Shown: positions 52,966 through 61,522, counted from the first letter of the stretch. The stretch is 64,000 nucleotides of DNA from Actinoallomurus sp050942425 (GCF_050942425.1 NZ_CP192063.1:434001-498000); one strand, 5' to 3'. Notes: a model not told the origin generated them from the letters alone. Program-made: numbers and translations.

Positions 52966-53232
52966 AGCCGTGGCCTTTCAGATTCGCGGTTTCGTTCTGC
53001 TGCGGCCACAATTTAGGAATTCGGGTATGTGTCCCACATCGGTTGGTGAACCGAGATGAGGTGGAGGTGGGGCGGGTCGAGGTCCCTCCACCCGATCTCC
53101 ACCCGACTGATGTGCTACGTCACGGCGGCCGGATTCGACCTACGCGACCTCGGCATCACGGAGCACGCACGGATGCCAAAGGCCGAATCCGCTCAGCGCG
53201 GTGAAAAGTGAGCCCACACGGAAGCCCGAGGG

Positions 53233-53901
53233 TCACATTGAGGAGCGTCCGTCTTCCTGTCTGCTCCCAGCGAGGGTGAGGGCGAGCCGTACGGCCTCGG
53301 CGCGAGAGTGCAGGTCGGCCTTGGCGAACAGATTGTTGATGTGGGTCTTCACGGTGGCTTCGGTGATGTACAGGCGCCGGGCGATCTCGTTGTTGCGCAG
53401 GCCCTGGCCGATGAGGTCGAGGATCTCCCGTTCGCGCGCGGTCAGGGGCACAGCCGTGTCCGGCTCGGGTGCGGGGGCGCGGGTGGCGAGGGCGAGGAGC
53501 CGTGACTGCACGTCGGGGTCGAGGACCGCTTGGCCGGCGTGCGCGCCGCGTACGGCTTGGACGATCTTCGTACGGTCCGAGTCCTTGGTGAGGTAGCCGC
53601 GGGCGCCGGCGCGCAGTGCGGCGAGGATGGATTCGTCGTCCTCAAAGGTGGTCAGCACCACGACCGGCAGGCCAGGCCGGGCGGCCTGGATCCGGCGGGT
53701 GGCCTCGACGCCGCCCATGACCGGCATGTGCAGGTCCATGAGTACGACCTGCGGGTCGTGCTCATCGACCGCGGTGACCGCCTCCTCGCCGTTGGCGGCG
53801 GTGCCGACGACGGAGATGTCCGGGTCGAGGTCGAGCATGACCGCGAGTGCGTCCCGGATCGCGGCCTGGTCGTCGACGACCAACAGCCGGATCGACGTCA
53901 T
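53233..53901 (-). CDS. NarL/LuxR-type response regulator
   Basis: 222 residues. Receiver domain: IRLLVVDDQAAIRDAL with the acidic pocket, phospho-acceptor Asp in VVLMDLHMPVMGG, Thr in VVVLTTFEDD and Lys in GYLTKDSD. LuxR HTH: LTAREREILDLIGQGLRNNEIARRLYITEATVKTHINNLFAKADLHSRAEAVR. Its start overlaps the histidine kinase stop by four bases, so the pair is translationally coupled. Target genes are unknown; the membrane protein gene upstream in the same unit is one candidate. Confidence 0.94.
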   Translation of the reverse strand: MTSIRLLVVDDQAAIRDALAVMLDLDPDISVVGTAANGEEAVTAVDEHDPQVVLMDLHMPVMGGVEATRRIQAARPGLPVVVLTTFEDDESILAALRAGARGYLTKDSDRTKIVQAVRGAHAGQAVLDPDVQSRLLALATRAPAPEPDTAVPLTAREREILDLIGQGLRNNEIARRLYITEATVKTHINNLFAKADLHSRAEAVRLALTLAGSRQEDGRSSM

Positions 53902-55136
53902 CGCGGCAACTCCAATCGCACTGTCCAGCCTGGGGCGGGCGATTCGGCGGGGCCAGCGTACAGCGTGCCCCCGAGCAGACTGGCGCGCTCGCGCATCCCG
54001 ACCAGGCCCATCCCGCTGCCCGAGTCGTTCGGCCGGGCGCCGGGCTCGGCCGTCCCGGTGTCGGTGACGGTGAGCCGGATCAGCCGGTCGGTGTAGTCGA
54101 GCAGCAGGTGCACCTCGGCGCCGGGCGCATGCCGATGTGCGTTGGTGATCGCCTCCTGCGCGGTGCGGATGACGGCCTGGGCGACCTCGACCCGAACCCC
54201 GCCGGGCTCGCCCTGGATCTCGAAGCCGGCCGTGCCGCCGTGCGCGATACGGGCGATGGTCTCAGGAAGCGGCAACGTGTCCTCGCGCAGCGCGTGGATC
54301 GCGCGGCGGGTCTCCCCGATCCCCGACACCGCCAGGGCTCGTGCTCGCCGTACGGCCTCGTTGGCGTCCTGGTCTCGGCCCTCGGCGTGCAGGGCGTCGG
54401 CCATGTCCAACTGCATGGCGACGCCGGACAAGGCGTGGCCGAGTACGTCGTGGATCTCCCGGGCGATGCGCCCGCGTTCCTCCAGCGCGGCCTCCCGAGC
54501 CTCGGACGCGGCCGCGCGCCGGCTCTGCCGGGCGGCGAGGTCGGAGGCGGCCACCGCGTCGGCCCGTTCCCGGCGCGCGAGGCCGATGTAGAGGGGCAGG
54601 CCCACGATGAGCGAGATCCACCAGGTCCCCACGTCCGGCACGTGTAGCAGGGCGATGGCGACCCAGGTCGCGGTGGCCGTGACGGCGGTCCCGGCTCCGA
54701 CGATGGTGAACGCGGCCCGCCGCGAGGCCAGCTTCTCGCCGGCGGTGATGGAGGCGAGGAACACCAATGCGTTGGCCGCAGTGGTCCCCGACAGCGGGAA
54801 CAACAGCGCGCCGGCGGCCATGAACACCGACACCAGCGCTATCTGCATCCGGTCCGGCAGGCGACGCCAGGGCACGATCGACGACGCGACCCCCGCGGCG
54901 AGGGTGACCACCACCAAGCCCCAGGTCAGCCAGACGAACCGGACCGGCGGGCGCTCGACGAACTGGATCAGGCTGAGCACCGAGAGGGTACCGATGACGA
55001 ACGGGCGGATCAGTTCGTCGGGGAACCGCGCCGAGGTTCCCGTCGGCGCGTCGTCGACGGGAACCCCGGCCGGGCGTGTGTCGTCAGGCTCACCGTTCAT
55101 CGCCGGACATTCTCCGCCCATACCGGCCATGGTCAT
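53898..55136 (-). CDS. Sensor histidine kinase (HPK7/NarX type)
   Basis: 412 residues from ATG 55136; ATG 55100 (MNGEPDD) is an alternative. Four to six hydrophobic segments (about 45-175), then a dimerisation helix with the phospho-acceptor His in EERGRIAREIHDVLGHALSGVAMQLDMA, and an ATPase domain with TAQEAITNAHRHAPGAEV (N box) and GSGMGLVGMRERASLLGG (G box). No periplasmic sensor domain is seen, so the membrane part may sense directly. The start overlaps the preceding membrane protein stop (ATGA), making a three-gene overlapping unit. Confidence 0.93.
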   Translation of the reverse strand: MTMAGMGGECPAMNGEPDDTRPAGVPVDDAPTGTSARFPDELIRPFVIGTLSVLSLIQFVERPPVRFVWLTWGLVVVTLAAGVASSIVPWRRLPDRMQIALVSVFMAAGALLFPLSGTTAANALVFLASITAGEKLASRRAAFTIVGAGTAVTATATWVAIALLHVPDVGTWWISLIVGLPLYIGLARRERADAVAASDLAARQSRRAAASEAREAALEERGRIAREIHDVLGHALSGVAMQLDMADALHAEGRDQDANEAVRRARALAVSGIGETRRAIHALREDTLPLPETIARIAHGGTAGFEIQGEPGGVRVEVAQAVIRTAQEAITNAHRHAPGAEVHLLLDYTDRLIRLTVTDTGTAEPGARPNDSGSGMGLVGMRERASLLGGTLYAGPAESPAPGWTVRLELPR

Positions 55137-55846
55137 CGGTCACGGTGGTGCGGGTCATGCCCTTCGCGGGAGCCGCCGCTGTTCGGTCGCGGCCCATCGT
55201 ACGGGGCGGAGCCGTTGTCGTTCGGCCGCCGGATGTCGAGGTTGCGCACGTCCTCGATCAGCGCCGCGAGGCCACCGCGCCGACGCGGAGGGCTTGTCTG
55301 GGACCTGGTCTGCACCTTCTCCTGCAACCCGTCCAGCAGGGACGACATCGTGGGCGGTGCGCCGTCGCGTCCCTTCGCCCACACGACCCGGCCGCTGGTG
55401 CGCATCGCCTTGGAGAGTACGGCCAGCCCCTCCACCAGCATGCCGGCGCCGAGCGTGAGCATCAGCCCACTGCTGCCGGCGTGCTCAGCGGTCGGGTCCA
55501 CTACGCCCAGCACGACGCTCGCGCCGAACCTGACCGCGAGGTTGATCACCCACAACACCACGGTCGTGGCCGTGTAGCGCAGGTAGACGATGCCGTCCTT
55601 GTCGAACACGCGGATGCTCGCGCCGCGCAGCAGGCCCAGCACCAGGCTGAGCGCGGTGGAACCGACCAGGAATCCGATGGAGACCGGGGACTGGTGCACC
55701 TTGGCCAGATCGGTGAGCCCGACTCCTGCGAGCACGGCCGGGAGCAGCAGCATGCGCTTGGCCTCAGCGGGCTCGCCGAGCAGACGGCGGGCCAGGATGT
55801 AGCCGACCGCACCGATGATCAGGATGATCTCGACGGGACCGCTCAC
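55133..55846 (-). CDS. Multi-pass membrane protein co-encoded with the two-component system
   Basis: 237 residues from GTG 55846, chosen because AGGAGGTG lies eight bases upstream; open frame extends to 55912. Four to five helices in the first 170 residues (EIILIIGAVGYILARRLLG, IGFLVGSTALSLVLGLL, TTVVLWVINLAVRFGASVV, LMLTLGAGMLVEGLAVLS), with RVFDKDGIVYLRYTATTVVLW like DUF1453/CcdC proteins, then a charged cytosolic tail ending HDPHHRDR. Its stop overlaps the kinase start. An accessory or input component of the kinase is a reasonable inference. Confidence 0.72.
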   Translation of the reverse strand: MSGPVEIILIIGAVGYILARRLLGEPAEAKRMLLLPAVLAGVGLTDLAKVHQSPVSIGFLVGSTALSLVLGLLRGASIRVFDKDGIVYLRYTATTVVLWVINLAVRFGASVVLGVVDPTAEHAGSSGLMLTLGAGMLVEGLAVLSKAMRTSGRVVWAKGRDGAPPTMSSLLDGLQEKVQTRSQTSPPRRRGGLAALIEDVRNLDIRRPNDNGSAPYDGPRPNSGGSREGHDPHHRDR

Positions 55847-56003
55847 CGATCCCACCTCCTCCGCGGGGTACGTCATCTGGACGTCGCCACGGTAGGAAGC
55901 CGGCGGCCCCATCGTCGTGGGTCAGCCGCCGTATCTTGGGTGGACGTCCGTCTCCACCCGGAGCCGAGTGGGGCCGTCCAGTTCCGGTTCGCTCCCGGAG
56001 CGC

Positions 56004-56594
56004 TCAGCTCTCGTCCGATCGACGCAGCATGATTCCGTTTTCGAAGGTGCGGATGACCGTCGCGGTGACGCCGTGGCGGGGTAGCCGCCCGCCTTCCGAC
56101 TCCTCAAGACCGGTGTAGACCAGTGCCCAGAGCACGTGCCGGATCCAGACGGGGCTCACCCCCGGGTCGAAGACCCCCTCGTCCTGGCCGCGACGGATGA
56201 GCGAGACCACCGCGTCCTCCAGTGGCGCGTCGGCCTTGGACACCCCGTAGGTCTCCAGCACGCGCGGATCGCCGAACACGAACATCAGCCGGTCGCCGAC
56301 CTCGACCATCGCCGCCACCAGTCGGCGCATGGCCTCCAGCGGCGGTCCGTCTTCGATCGCCGCCGCCGCGGTGGATGCCGTGATCACCTCGACCGAGTCG
56401 TCCACCGCGGCTTTGATCAGCGTTTCCCGGTCCGGGAAGTAGCGGTGCAGGGTGGTGCGGCCGACCTCGGCGGCATCGGCGATCTCGGCGAGTGGCGCCG
56501 ACCAGTCGCGGGCGAGCACAGAGGAGGCCGCGCTCAGGATGGCGCGGCGCGTGCGGTTGCGAGTTCCCGACTGCGTGTCTGCGGTGCCGCTCAT
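56004..56594 (-). CDS. TetR family regulator of the adjacent ABC exporter
   Basis: 196 residues. N-terminal HTH: RRAILSAASSVLARDWSAPLAEIADAAEVGRTTLHRYFPDRETLIKAAV. The C-terminal ligand domain is helical with RLVAAMVEVGDRLMFVFGDPRVL. Divergent from an ABC exporter with a perfect dyad between the genes, a standard layout for efflux control. ATG at 56594; the longer frame to 56924 runs through the divergent gene and is rejected. Confidence 0.9.
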   Translation of the reverse strand: MSGTADTQSGTRNRTRRAILSAASSVLARDWSAPLAEIADAAEVGRTTLHRYFPDRETLIKAAVDDSVEVITASTAAAAIEDGPPLEAMRRLVAAMVEVGDRLMFVFGDPRVLETYGVSKADAPLEDAVVSLIRRGQDEGVFDPGVSPVWIRHVLWALVYTGLEESEGGRLPRHGVTATVIRTFENGIMLRRSDES

Positions 56595-56646
56595 TCGAAA
56601 CAGCCTACAGTTGCCGATCCCCATATAGAACGCTAGCGTCCTCTTA

Positions 56647-56664
56647 TGGAACATCAATGTTCCA
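56647..56664. promoter_or_regulatory. TetR-type operator between regulator and ABC exporter
   Basis: TGGAACATCAATGTTCCA, 8-bp arms with two-base centre, 22 bases before the exporter ATG (56686) and 53 bases before the TetR start. A TTGCCG-N17-TAGCGT pair nearby is a possible exporter promoter. Confidence 0.7.
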
Positions 56665-56685
56665 AGAAGCCGACGAGGGGTGCTG

Positions 56686-57669
56686 ATGATCCACGCCGAA
56701 GGTCTCACCCGGCGGTTCCGGGTGAGAAAGCGCACCATCGAAGCCGTCCAGGGCATCGACCTCCACGTCGAGGCCGGTGAACTGGTGGCACTCCTCGGGC
56801 CCAACGGCGCGGGAAAGTCGACGCTGCTGCGCATGCTCACCACCCTGCTTCCGCCGACCTCCGGCCGGGTGACCGTCGCCGGCCACGACGTCCTGACCGA
56901 TCCCACCGGGGTGCGCTCGGCCATCGGTTACGTCGGGCAGAAGAGCAGTACGGGCGAGAACTTCCTGGTCCGAGACGAGTTGATCACCCAGGCGCGCAGC
57001 TACGGCCTGAGCAGGGCGCACGCTCGTCAGCGCGCCGACGAGGCGCTTCGGCTACTGGATCTGCAGCCGCTGGCCGCTCGTAAGCCGGCAACCCTCTCCG
57101 GCGGGCAACGTCGCCGGGTGGACGTGGCCATGTGCCTGCTCCACCGTCCCCGGCTGCTGTTCCTGGACGAGCCCTCCACAGGCCTCGATCCGCAGAGTCG
57201 CGCCAATCTGTGGGAGCACGTCCTGCGCCTGCGCGAACAACACGGTATGACCCTCTTCCTGACCACCCACTACCTCGACGAGGCCGACCGGATGGCCGAG
57301 CGGGTGCTGATCATCGACCGCGGCCGGATCATCGCCGACGGTACGGCCCAGGGGCTGAAGCGCGAACTCGCCGGAGACCAGGTCGTGGTCACCGTCGTCG
57401 ATCCGACGGAGGCCGCGACCGCCACCGCCGTCGCCGAACGGATGCCCGCGGTCACCGCGGTGGAGACCGACGCGACGACCGTCCGGCTCCGCGTGCCCCG
57501 CGCCGAAACCGCGCTGCCCGAGTACCTGCGCACGCTCGACGCCGCCGGCATCACAGCCGTCACCGCCGAAACCCGACGGTCCACCTTGGACGACGTATTC
57601 CTGTCCCTCACCGGACGCAGCCTGCGCGAAGGCGACGCAACCGATCAGGACGACGGCGCCCATTCCTAG
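56686..57669 (+). CDS. ABC exporter ATP-binding subunit (DrrA type)
   Basis: 327 residues. Walker A GPNGAGKST, Q-loop region IGYVGQKSSTG, signature LSGGQRRRVDVAM, Walker B LLFLDEPSTGLD and switch His in LFLTTHYLDEADRM are all in place. The C-terminal extension (230-300) is typical of DrrA-like daunorubicin-resistance ATPases. ATG 56686 is preferred over GTG 56680 because GAGGGG fits its spacing. Paired with the permease 17 bases downstream; controlled by the divergent TetR protein. Confidence 0.93.
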   Translation: MIHAEGLTRRFRVRKRTIEAVQGIDLHVEAGELVALLGPNGAGKSTLLRMLTTLLPPTSGRVTVAGHDVLTDPTGVRSAIGYVGQKSSTGENFLVRDELITQARSYGLSRAHARQRADEALRLLDLQPLAARKPATLSGGQRRRVDVAMCLLHRPRLLFLDEPSTGLDPQSRANLWEHVLRLREQHGMTLFLTTHYLDEADRMAERVLIIDRGRIIADGTAQGLKRELAGDQVVVTVVDPTEAATATAVAERMPAVTAVETDATTVRLRVPRAETALPEYLRTLDAAGITAVTAETRRSTLDDVFLSLTGRSLREGDATDQDDGAHS

Positions 57670-57686
57670 GACGGAGAAGCCGCAGC

Positions 57687-58448
57687 ATGGTCAAGTTCCT
57701 TCGAGACACCACGATCGTGTTCTCTCGCGAATTCACCCCCGAACTACGCCAGCCCCTCAGCCTGATCTTCGCGATGATCCAGCCTCTTCTGTTCATGTTC
57801 CTGTTCGGCTGGCTGCTGCAGGGCGTGAGCGGATACGGCGCCTCCAGCGGGTCCTCCTGGCAGTGGTTCGCGCCCGGCATCCTGGTCATGATGGGCCTGT
57901 TCGGTCCGATGGCGGCCGGACATTCCCTGCTGATCGAACTGATCGGTGGTGCGACCGAGCGGATGATGGTCACCCCTCTCAGCCGCACCGCGATGCTGAT
58001 CGGCCGGACCATGAAGGAGTCGGTGATCCTCCTCGTGCAGGCCACGCTCATCGTCGCGCTGGCCCTCCCGCTCGGATTCCGGCTCTACCCCGCCGGCGCG
58101 CTCGCCGGGCTGGCGTTGCTGGTGATATTCGGCATCGGTCTGAGCGGCCTGTCCTTCGCGCTCGCGATCGCCGCCCAACCCAACGGCACCCTCTTCTGGA
58201 CCGTCACCCAGGTACTGACGTATCCGCTGCTTCTTCTCTCCGGCGTGCTGTTGCCGATCGAGCACGGTCCCGAATGGCTGAGGGCCATCGCCCGGCTGAA
58301 CCCGATCGCCTACCTCGTACGCGCCGAGCGCGCTCTCTTCGCCGGCAAGCTCGCCGATCTTTCTGCGCTGTACGGCCTGATCGCCGCCTGTGCCCTCGCG
58401 GCCGTCGGGCTCTTTCTCGGCACCCGCACCATGCGCCGCGGGGTCTAG
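57687..58448 (+). CDS. ABC-2 type exporter permease (DrrB type)
   Basis: 253 residues with six hydrophobic segments, starting with an amphipathic helix (MVKFLRDTTIVFSREFTPELRQP). The conserved GGATERMMVTPLSRTAMLIGRTMKE and PLLLLSGVLLPIEHGPEWLRAIARLNPIAYLVRAERAL are ABC-2 signatures. Forms the efflux pore for the ATPase encoded 17 bases upstream. Its TAG stop (58446-58448) lies inside the left end of a palindromic mini-element. Confidence 0.92.
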   Translation: MVKFLRDTTIVFSREFTPELRQPLSLIFAMIQPLLFMFLFGWLLQGVSGYGASSGSSWQWFAPGILVMMGLFGPMAAGHSLLIELIGGATERMMVTPLSRTAMLIGRTMKESVILLVQATLIVALALPLGFRLYPAGALAGLALLVIFGIGLSGLSFALAIAAQPNGTLFWTVTQVLTYPLLLLSGVLLPIEHGPEWLRAIARLNPIAYLVRAERALFAGKLADLSALYGLIAACALAAVGLFLGTRTMRRGV

Positions 58449-58515
58449 GGCCTGTCTCGAAGTCCGCTGTCCTACTGTGCGGCGCTACGGACGGGGACTT
58501 CGAGACAGGCCCTAG
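58445..58515. repeat. 71-bp palindromic mini-element, copy 2 (MITE-like)
   Basis: Ends CTAGGGCCTGTCTCGAAGTCC and its complement, 18 bp of GGG-starting arms plus flanking CTA/TAG. The core matches copy 1 (29952-30004) read in reverse, with about 12 extra bases. CTAG at both ends suits an IS5-type target. The stop codon of the ABC permease is formed by the left CTAG, and the hairpin may now end that transcript. Confidence 0.8.
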
Positions 58516-58548
58516 TCCCAAGATCGTGCGATCACCCGACGGCAACGG

Positions 58549-58779
58549 TCAGGGCAGCCGGCGCTCGCCGATCCGTGCTATGCGCCGCCGGCTGGCGTCG
58601 CCGGCGGCGAACCGCCGGTCGACGAAGGCGTCCTCGCCGGCCCCTTCGCCCAGCTGCCCGAACCACATAGCGTCCGGGTCATCACTGTCCACGTGGTTCC
58701 GCACGCGGATGCGCCAGAACACGGCGCTGGCAGCGAGGATGACGCCGACGAGGGCGCCCCAGATCAGGTAGGTGCTCAT
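58549..58779 (-). CDS. Small single-helix membrane protein
   Basis: 76 residues from ATG 58779: one N-terminal helix (MSTYLIWGALVGVILAASAVFWRI), then an Arg-rich polar segment with DDPDAMWFGQLGEGAGEDAFVDRRFAAGD. No family recognised. Codon use supports it more than the long frame upstream. Function unknown. Confidence 0.6.
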   Translation of the reverse strand: MSTYLIWGALVGVILAASAVFWRIRVRNHVDSDDPDAMWFGQLGEGAGEDAFVDRRFAAGDASRRRIARIGERRLP

Positions 58780-59091
58780 ACGGCCAACGCCAACAAGGCG
58801 AGGGGCATGTCGATCACAGGCGGACCTCCGAGTGGTTGGCCAGCCACGTTTGTACGCGGATGCATCCCATCCACACGGCCGACTCGATGGCGTACAGCTC
58901 GTGGAGTATAGCGATTTTCGCCATGAAGCACCCATATGCTCACAATTAGGGCATAGCGGGATGATTTTGGGCATGTTACGGCAAGCTGGTTCTGCTGGAG
59001 GGCCTCTGAGGTTCGATGACGCCCCGTACACGCGAATGAGCTGCGCGATGCGCTCAGGGAGCGGTGACCGTGCGGGTCCCGCCAGGCCCGG
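58780..59091. other. 312-base gap, AT-richer, no gene seen
   Basis: Contains AT-rich blocks around 58905-58980 (ATATGCTCACAATTAGGGC region), with no ribosome site or convincing ORF. It may hold the promoter of the small membrane protein at 58549-58779. Confidence 0.35.
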
Positions 59092-59355
59092 TCACAGGGC
59101 GAGCAGTCCGGCGAGTGCCAGGGCGATCAGGACGACGCCGATCACCATCACGATGACCGTGCCGCCTCCGCGGTCGGGCTCGAAGACCCGGAAGACGTCC
59201 TGCCGCGTCACGAGACCGACGACCAGTGCGCCCACCCCGACGATTCCGAGCGACACGGCGGCAATGAGGAGCTGGACGTCTCCGCCGGGATGGGCGATGT
59301 GCGACGCTGCGGGGGCCGGACCGCTGCCCGGGGAGGACGACGGTCGCGGCCCGCA
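59092..59355 (-). other. 87-codon membrane-protein reading frame with no normal start, directly after the acyl-CoA dehydrogenase-like gene
   Basis: Following the TGA of the upstream gene (59356-59358) in the same frame, 87 codons stay open. They encode a Ser/Pro linker (SSSPGSGPAPAAS), a helix (LLIAAVSLGIVGVGALVVGLV), a charged loop (TRQDVFRVFEPDRGGG) and a second helix ending ALAGLLAL. This is a plausible two-helix protein. The only in-frame start is GTG 59256, which would cut the first helix. The ATG overlapping the stop (TGATG) is in another frame. Either an early frameshift, a rare start or stop-codon readthrough is implied. Confidence 0.45.
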
Positions 59356-60426
59356 TCAGCTTTCGGGGACGAGAGCCCGGCCGTAGTTCTCCGCCGCGAG
59401 GTAGGCCCGTAGGTGCGCGTGGCGGCTGCCGACCGCGATGTCCCGCCAGTACCGCTGCAACGCGTTGGTCGTGGCGAAGCCGCTCGCTCCGTGCAGGTCC
59501 AGCATCAGCTCCACGGCGGCCCGGCAGTCACGGGCGGCGTCCGGCAGGTCCATTCCCAGCCGCGCGTGGTCGGTCTCCGTGATGTCGCCCGCGTTGACGG
59601 CCTGCGCGGCGGCGAACAGGGTGCGTTCGGCGCGGTCCACGAGCAGCGTCGCCTGAGCCAGCCAGTGCCGCGCCGCCGGCGAATCACCCATCCGCGAGTA
59701 CGCCGTCATGTACGGCTTGCGATCCGAGGCGAACATCGCGTTCGCGATGTCGAGCGCGCCGCGTGCCGCGCCCACCACCGGGGCGAGCACCGTGATCGCA
59801 TAGAACACCATGGTGGCGTGAGCCGGTGGTTTCACCGGCCTCATCCGTTCTGCCGGCACCAGCAGGTCCCGGGCCACGACGGTGTGACTGCCGGTGCCGC
59901 GCATGCCGACGGAGTCCCAGGTCCGTTCGATGGTCAGGTCGGCCATGGGAATCACCGCGAACGCGTACGCGCCGTCGACCATCACCCCGAGGGCGGCCCA
60001 GGACGCGTCCTCGCAGCCGGAGACGTACGGCCAACGGCCGTTGATCCGGATGCCACCCGGCTCGGGCTCTCCACTGCCCGCCGCCAGACCGGATCCGCAG
60101 GCGAGCGCGTCCGGGTCGGCGTAGCACTCGGGTGGCACCGCGTCGCCGAAGACATCGTCGGTGAAGGTCTTGGCGGTCGCACAGGTGCCGGCGATCCAGG
60201 CGGTGGAGGGGCAGTACCGGCCCACCTCCGACAGGTGGTGAGCGACGGTGGTGGCGTCGGCCCAGGCCCCGCCGAACCGCTCGGGCGTCCGGAGGGCGAA
60301 CCCGCCATGACGGCGCACCACGTCAAGGCTTTCGGTGGTCGGGCGATCCTGCTGCTCGGTCTTCTCGGCATTCCCGAGAAGGATGAGGGCCTGGTCGTGA
60401 GCGATCGCATCAGGTATCACGTCCAT
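59356..60426 (-). CDS. Acyl-CoA dehydrogenase-fold flavin enzyme, type-2 (HsaA/DszC-like monooxygenase group)
   Basis: 356 residues, cytosolic. Features of the type-2 acyl-CoA dehydrogenase group: LRTPERFGGAWADATTVAHHLSEVGRYCPSTAW, INGRWPYVSGCEDASWAALG, VGMRGTGSHTVVARDLLVP and HGASGFATTNALQRYWRDI. The catalytic Glu of true dehydrogenases is not evident, and this group usually contains FMN/FADH2-dependent monooxygenases that need a separate reductase. No reductase is nearby. Divergent from an AraC regulator 98 bases away, which probably controls it. Confidence 0.85.
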   Translation of the reverse strand: MDVIPDAIAHDQALILLGNAEKTEQQDRPTTESLDVVRRHGGFALRTPERFGGAWADATTVAHHLSEVGRYCPSTAWIAGTCATAKTFTDDVFGDAVPPECYADPDALACGSGLAAGSGEPEPGGIRINGRWPYVSGCEDASWAALGVMVDGAYAFAVIPMADLTIERTWDSVGMRGTGSHTVVARDLLVPAERMRPVKPPAHATMVFYAITVLAPVVGAARGALDIANAMFASDRKPYMTAYSRMGDSPAARHWLAQATLLVDRAERTLFAAAQAVNAGDITETDHARLGMDLPDAARDCRAAVELMLDLHGASGFATTNALQRYWRDIAVGSRHAHLRAYLAAENYGRALVPES

Positions 60427-60524
60427 CGACTCAACCAGACGTGGACGTCGGCGACCATGTCCGATCGGCCCGGATGTATACGCGTGCGTCCCTTCCGAGG
60501 CGGCGCGCGACCTACGATCTGGCC

Positions 60525-61424
60525 ATGGACATGATCAGCGAGGTGATCGGCACCATCCGTGCCGGTAACGCCTACGCTCGCCGGATCGCGGAGTCCGGCC
60601 CCTGGGGCGCGCGCTACCCCTCCTTCGCGGGCGTCGGGTTTCACATTGTGTTGAGCGGCACTGGTTGGCTGATCTCGAGGGGCGGCGAGTCGATCGCGCT
60701 GAAGCCGGGTGATGTCGTGGTCGCCCCGTACGGCTCCGAGCACGGGCTCAGCCACGCGCCGTCCGCACTCGGCGCGCTCCCGGCGGCGAGCATGAGTGGC
60801 GAGCCTCCGCGTCCCGGCCCGTCCGACTTCGAGTTCCTCTGCGGGTGCTATCGCCTGGACGGTGGCAAGGTTCATCGGTTTCTCCGTGCCCTGCCGGACG
60901 TCGTCGCGATCTCGCCGGACTACGAACGCCACCCGCAACTTCGGTCGCTGACGGATCTGCTCGACGACGACCTGTCCGAAACCCGGCCGGGCACCCACGC
61001 GACTCGATCCGCGCTCGTCGACCTCACGCTCGTCCACGCGCTGCGACATTGGCAGGAGCAGTCCAGCGACGAACCATGGCCGGGGATCACCGATCCGGGG
61101 GTCGCCGCGGCGCTGCGGGCCATCCACGACGCGCCGGACAGCCAATGGACGGTGCTGCGGCTGAGCGAGATCGCGGGCATGTCACGTACGACCTTCGTCC
61201 GGCGGTTCACCGACCTGGTCGGTAAGCCACCGGTGACATACCTGATCGACTGGCGCCTCGCTCTCGGCGCCCGGCTGCTGCGTGAGACCTCAGCGCCGCT
61301 GGCTGCGATCGCCCGACAGGTCGGCTACTCGACGGAGTTCGCGTTCGCGAACGCCTTCCGACGGGAGTACGGCACCTCACCAGGAAGATTCCGGCAGAAT
61401 ATGCAGGCCTCCGCCAGCCTGTGA
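60525..61424 (+). CDS. AraC-family regulator with cupin_6 ligand domain
   Basis: 299 residues. The N-terminal cupin domain includes SFAGVGFHIVLSGTGWLIS and LKPGDVVVAPYGSEHGLSH with His/Glu typical of the fold. The C-terminal AraC domain has two HTHs: LRLSEIAGMSRTTFVRRFTDLVGKPPVTYLIDWRLALGARLL and APLAAIARQVGYSTEFAFANAFRREYGTSPGRFR. A TACGAT hexamer six bases before the ATG suggests a leaderless message. Probable activator of the divergent flavin enzyme gene. Confidence 0.9.
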   Translation: MDMISEVIGTIRAGNAYARRIAESGPWGARYPSFAGVGFHIVLSGTGWLISRGGESIALKPGDVVVAPYGSEHGLSHAPSALGALPAASMSGEPPRPGPSDFEFLCGCYRLDGGKVHRFLRALPDVVAISPDYERHPQLRSLTDLLDDDLSETRPGTHATRSALVDLTLVHALRHWQEQSSDEPWPGITDPGVAAALRAIHDAPDSQWTVLRLSEIAGMSRTTFVRRFTDLVGKPPVTYLIDWRLALGARLLRETSAPLAAIARQVGYSTEFAFANAFRREYGTSPGRFRQNMQASASL

Positions 61425-61432
61425 CTCTTGAC

Positions 61433-61451
61433 CCGACGGCTACACCGTCGG
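61433..61451. terminator. Small hairpin between the AraC and DUF3494 genes
   Basis: CCGACGG-CTACA-CCGTCGG, 7-bp stem and five-base loop, nine bases past the AraC stop, between convergent genes. Confidence 0.5.
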
Positions 61452-61522
61452 CTCCACCTGCGCGGATCCATCACCTGGCTACGCAGCCTGCCAGGCCCCA
61501 TGCTCCGAACTCACGACACGTC

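Noticed and set aside
53112..53214. 34-codon ORF (MCYVTAAGFDLRDLGITEH...)
   Set aside because: Could be the tail of a lost gene, but no start context or recognised family; kept out of the gene list.
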